This document shows, piece after piece, positions 17,653 through 18,481 of a DNA stretch of 18,481 nucleotides. Positions within the stretch are counted from its first letter, which is position 1. The number at the start of each line of letters is the position of its first letter. Source of the DNA: CBCOTE01 sp965112965 (GTDB lineage: Bacteria > Desulfobacterota > Desulfovibrionia > Desulfovibrionales > Desulfovibrionaceae). Made by a program: the position numbers and the translations under genes. The stretch lies in the NCBI GenBank assembly GCA_965112965.1, contig CBCOTE010000004.1, forward strand, positions 1 through 18,481. The letters are read 5' to 3'. Below the pieces are notes generated by a model. It was not told the origin of the DNA. It ran no database searches and saw only the letters and a program-made list of their open reading frames with translations.

Positions 17653-18481
17653 ATGAGCGGAATTAAGCCGTGGGGGGGGCGGTTTACGGAGCGGACTGGG
17701 GCGCTCACTGAGGCGTATACCGAATCCTTATCCTTTGATAGGCTATTGTATGCCCAGGATATTGCTGGGTCTAAGGCCCATGCGAAGATGTTGGCTGGTC
17801 AGGGGATTTTGGACCGGTATGAGGCGCTACAGATCGTGGATGGTTTGGAAGCGATTCGAGTAGAGATCGAGACCGGTGTATTTCCTTGGAGGCCAGAATT
17901 AGAAGATGTGCATATGAACATTGAGACCCGCTTGGTAGAGCGCATCGGGCCAGTGGGTAAGAAACTGCACACAGGCCGTAGCCGTAATGACCAGGTTGTG
18001 TTAGATTTTCGTCTCTTCATCTCGGCCCGGCTGGTGGTATGGCAGCAAGGGCTCAGGAATGTGGCGGCTGCATTAATGGGCCGGGCACAGCAGCATGTGG
18101 ATACGCTCATGCCCGGGTATACGCATTTGCAGCCAGCTCAGCCCGTGAGTTTAGCTCATCACCTATTGGCCTACGCCTGGATGTGTGTTCGAGACCACGA
18201 TCGTTTGAGTGATTGCGACCGGCGCACTAGGGTTAGCCCACTTGGTGCTGCGGCTTTGGCTGGATCTACCTTTTTCCTAGATCCGCAGGCCGTGGCAGAT
18301 GATCTGGGGCTGGCGGGTATTTTTAAAAATAGCATGGACGCAGTGTCCGATCGTGATTTTGCTCTGGAAGCACTTTTTGGTGGGGCACTTATCATGGCCC
18401 ATCTATCCCGGTTATGCGAAGAGATCATCCTTTGGGTTAATCCGGCCTTCGGTTACCTGCGGCTGCCCGATGCTTTTACCA
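17653..18481 (+). CDS. argH: Argininosuccinate lyase ArgH (5' part, cut by window end)
   Basis: ArgH splits argininosuccinate into arginine and fumarate, the last step of arginine synthesis. The frame from the ATG at 17653 is open to the window end, 276 codons of an expected roughly 460. It begins MSGIKPWGGRF as in the family and contains LHTGRSRNDQ, MPGYTHLQPAQP, SPLGAAALAGS, NSMDAVSDRDFALE and EEIILW. The SSxMPxK fumarase-superfamily signature should lie just past the edge. An eight-G run at codons 7-9 (Trp-Gly-Gly) is prone to slippage but the frame is kept here. The GGGAG upstream supports the start. Confidence 0.96.
   Translation, partial: MSGIKPWGGRFTERTGALTEAYTESLSFDRLLYAQDIAGSKAHAKMLAGQGILDRYEALQIVDGLEAIRVEIETGVFPWRPELEDVHMNIETRLVERIGPVGKKLHTGRSRNDQVVLDFRLFISARLVVWQQGLRNVAAALMGRAQQHVDTLMPGYTHLQPAQPVSLAHHLLAYAWMCVRDHDRLSDCDRRTRVSPLGAAALAGSTFFLDPQAVADDLGLAGIFKNSMDAVSDRDFALEALFGGALIMAHLSRLCEEIILWVNPAFGYLRLPDAFT

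Noticed and set aside
17799..18428. Minus-strand open frames under argH
   Set aside because: Shadow frames of a conserved gene; low-complexity Ser/Arg-rich translations.

Overview
The window looks like part of the chromosome of a host-restricted, gene-losing member of the Desulfovibrio group (Desulfobacterota). No marker gene fixes this. It rests on the rsmD-coaD-miaA order, RsmD/MiaA sequence features I associate with Desulfovibrio homologues (for example YRPAMAKVRQ in RsmD and the MiaA stretch around DSRQMYRDFPI), and an argF-argG-argH cluster beside a very gene-poor region. The genus is an inference.

Layout. Positions 1-845 hold no intact gene, only a possible 3' gene remnant just before rsmD. 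Positions about 846-2945 hold a tight + strand cluster: rsmD (16S rRNA methyltransferase, with an apparently frameshifted 5' end), coaD (phosphopantetheine adenylyltransferase) and miaA (tRNA dimethylallyltransferase). Positions 2946-15352 form a 12.4 kb 'gene graveyard'. By eye it is roughly 35-40% G+C against roughly 50-60% in the intact genes, and it has no long open frame. It contains scattered short coding-like pieces broken by stops and frameshifts, and many T-runs on the + strand. One clearly intact gene stands alone inside it: a 69-codon tatA on the minus strand with its own Shine-Dalgarno and promoter-like sequence. Positions 15353-18481 hold argF, argG and a 3'-truncated (by the window edge) argH on the + strand. 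Together these three convert ornithine to arginine.

How it fits together. The retained genes are core functions: ribosome and tRNA modification, CoA, arginine and Tat protein export. The DNA between them seems to be dissolving. Such a pattern is typical of a symbiont in the middle stage of genome reduction, where arginine synthesis may be kept for the host or because the host does not supply it (inference).

The most unusual signals are: the isolated intact tatA with an inverted repeat over its promoter; a strongly one-sided T-run pattern (sixteen runs of 8 or more T and no run of 8 or more A on the + strand); five copies of the 11-mer G-T8-GC in the same orientation; a 15-bp imperfect inverted repeat near 14615-14697; and the frameshift/overlap state of rsmD. 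I found no tRNA, rRNA, CRISPR array, insertion sequence or recognisable defence system.
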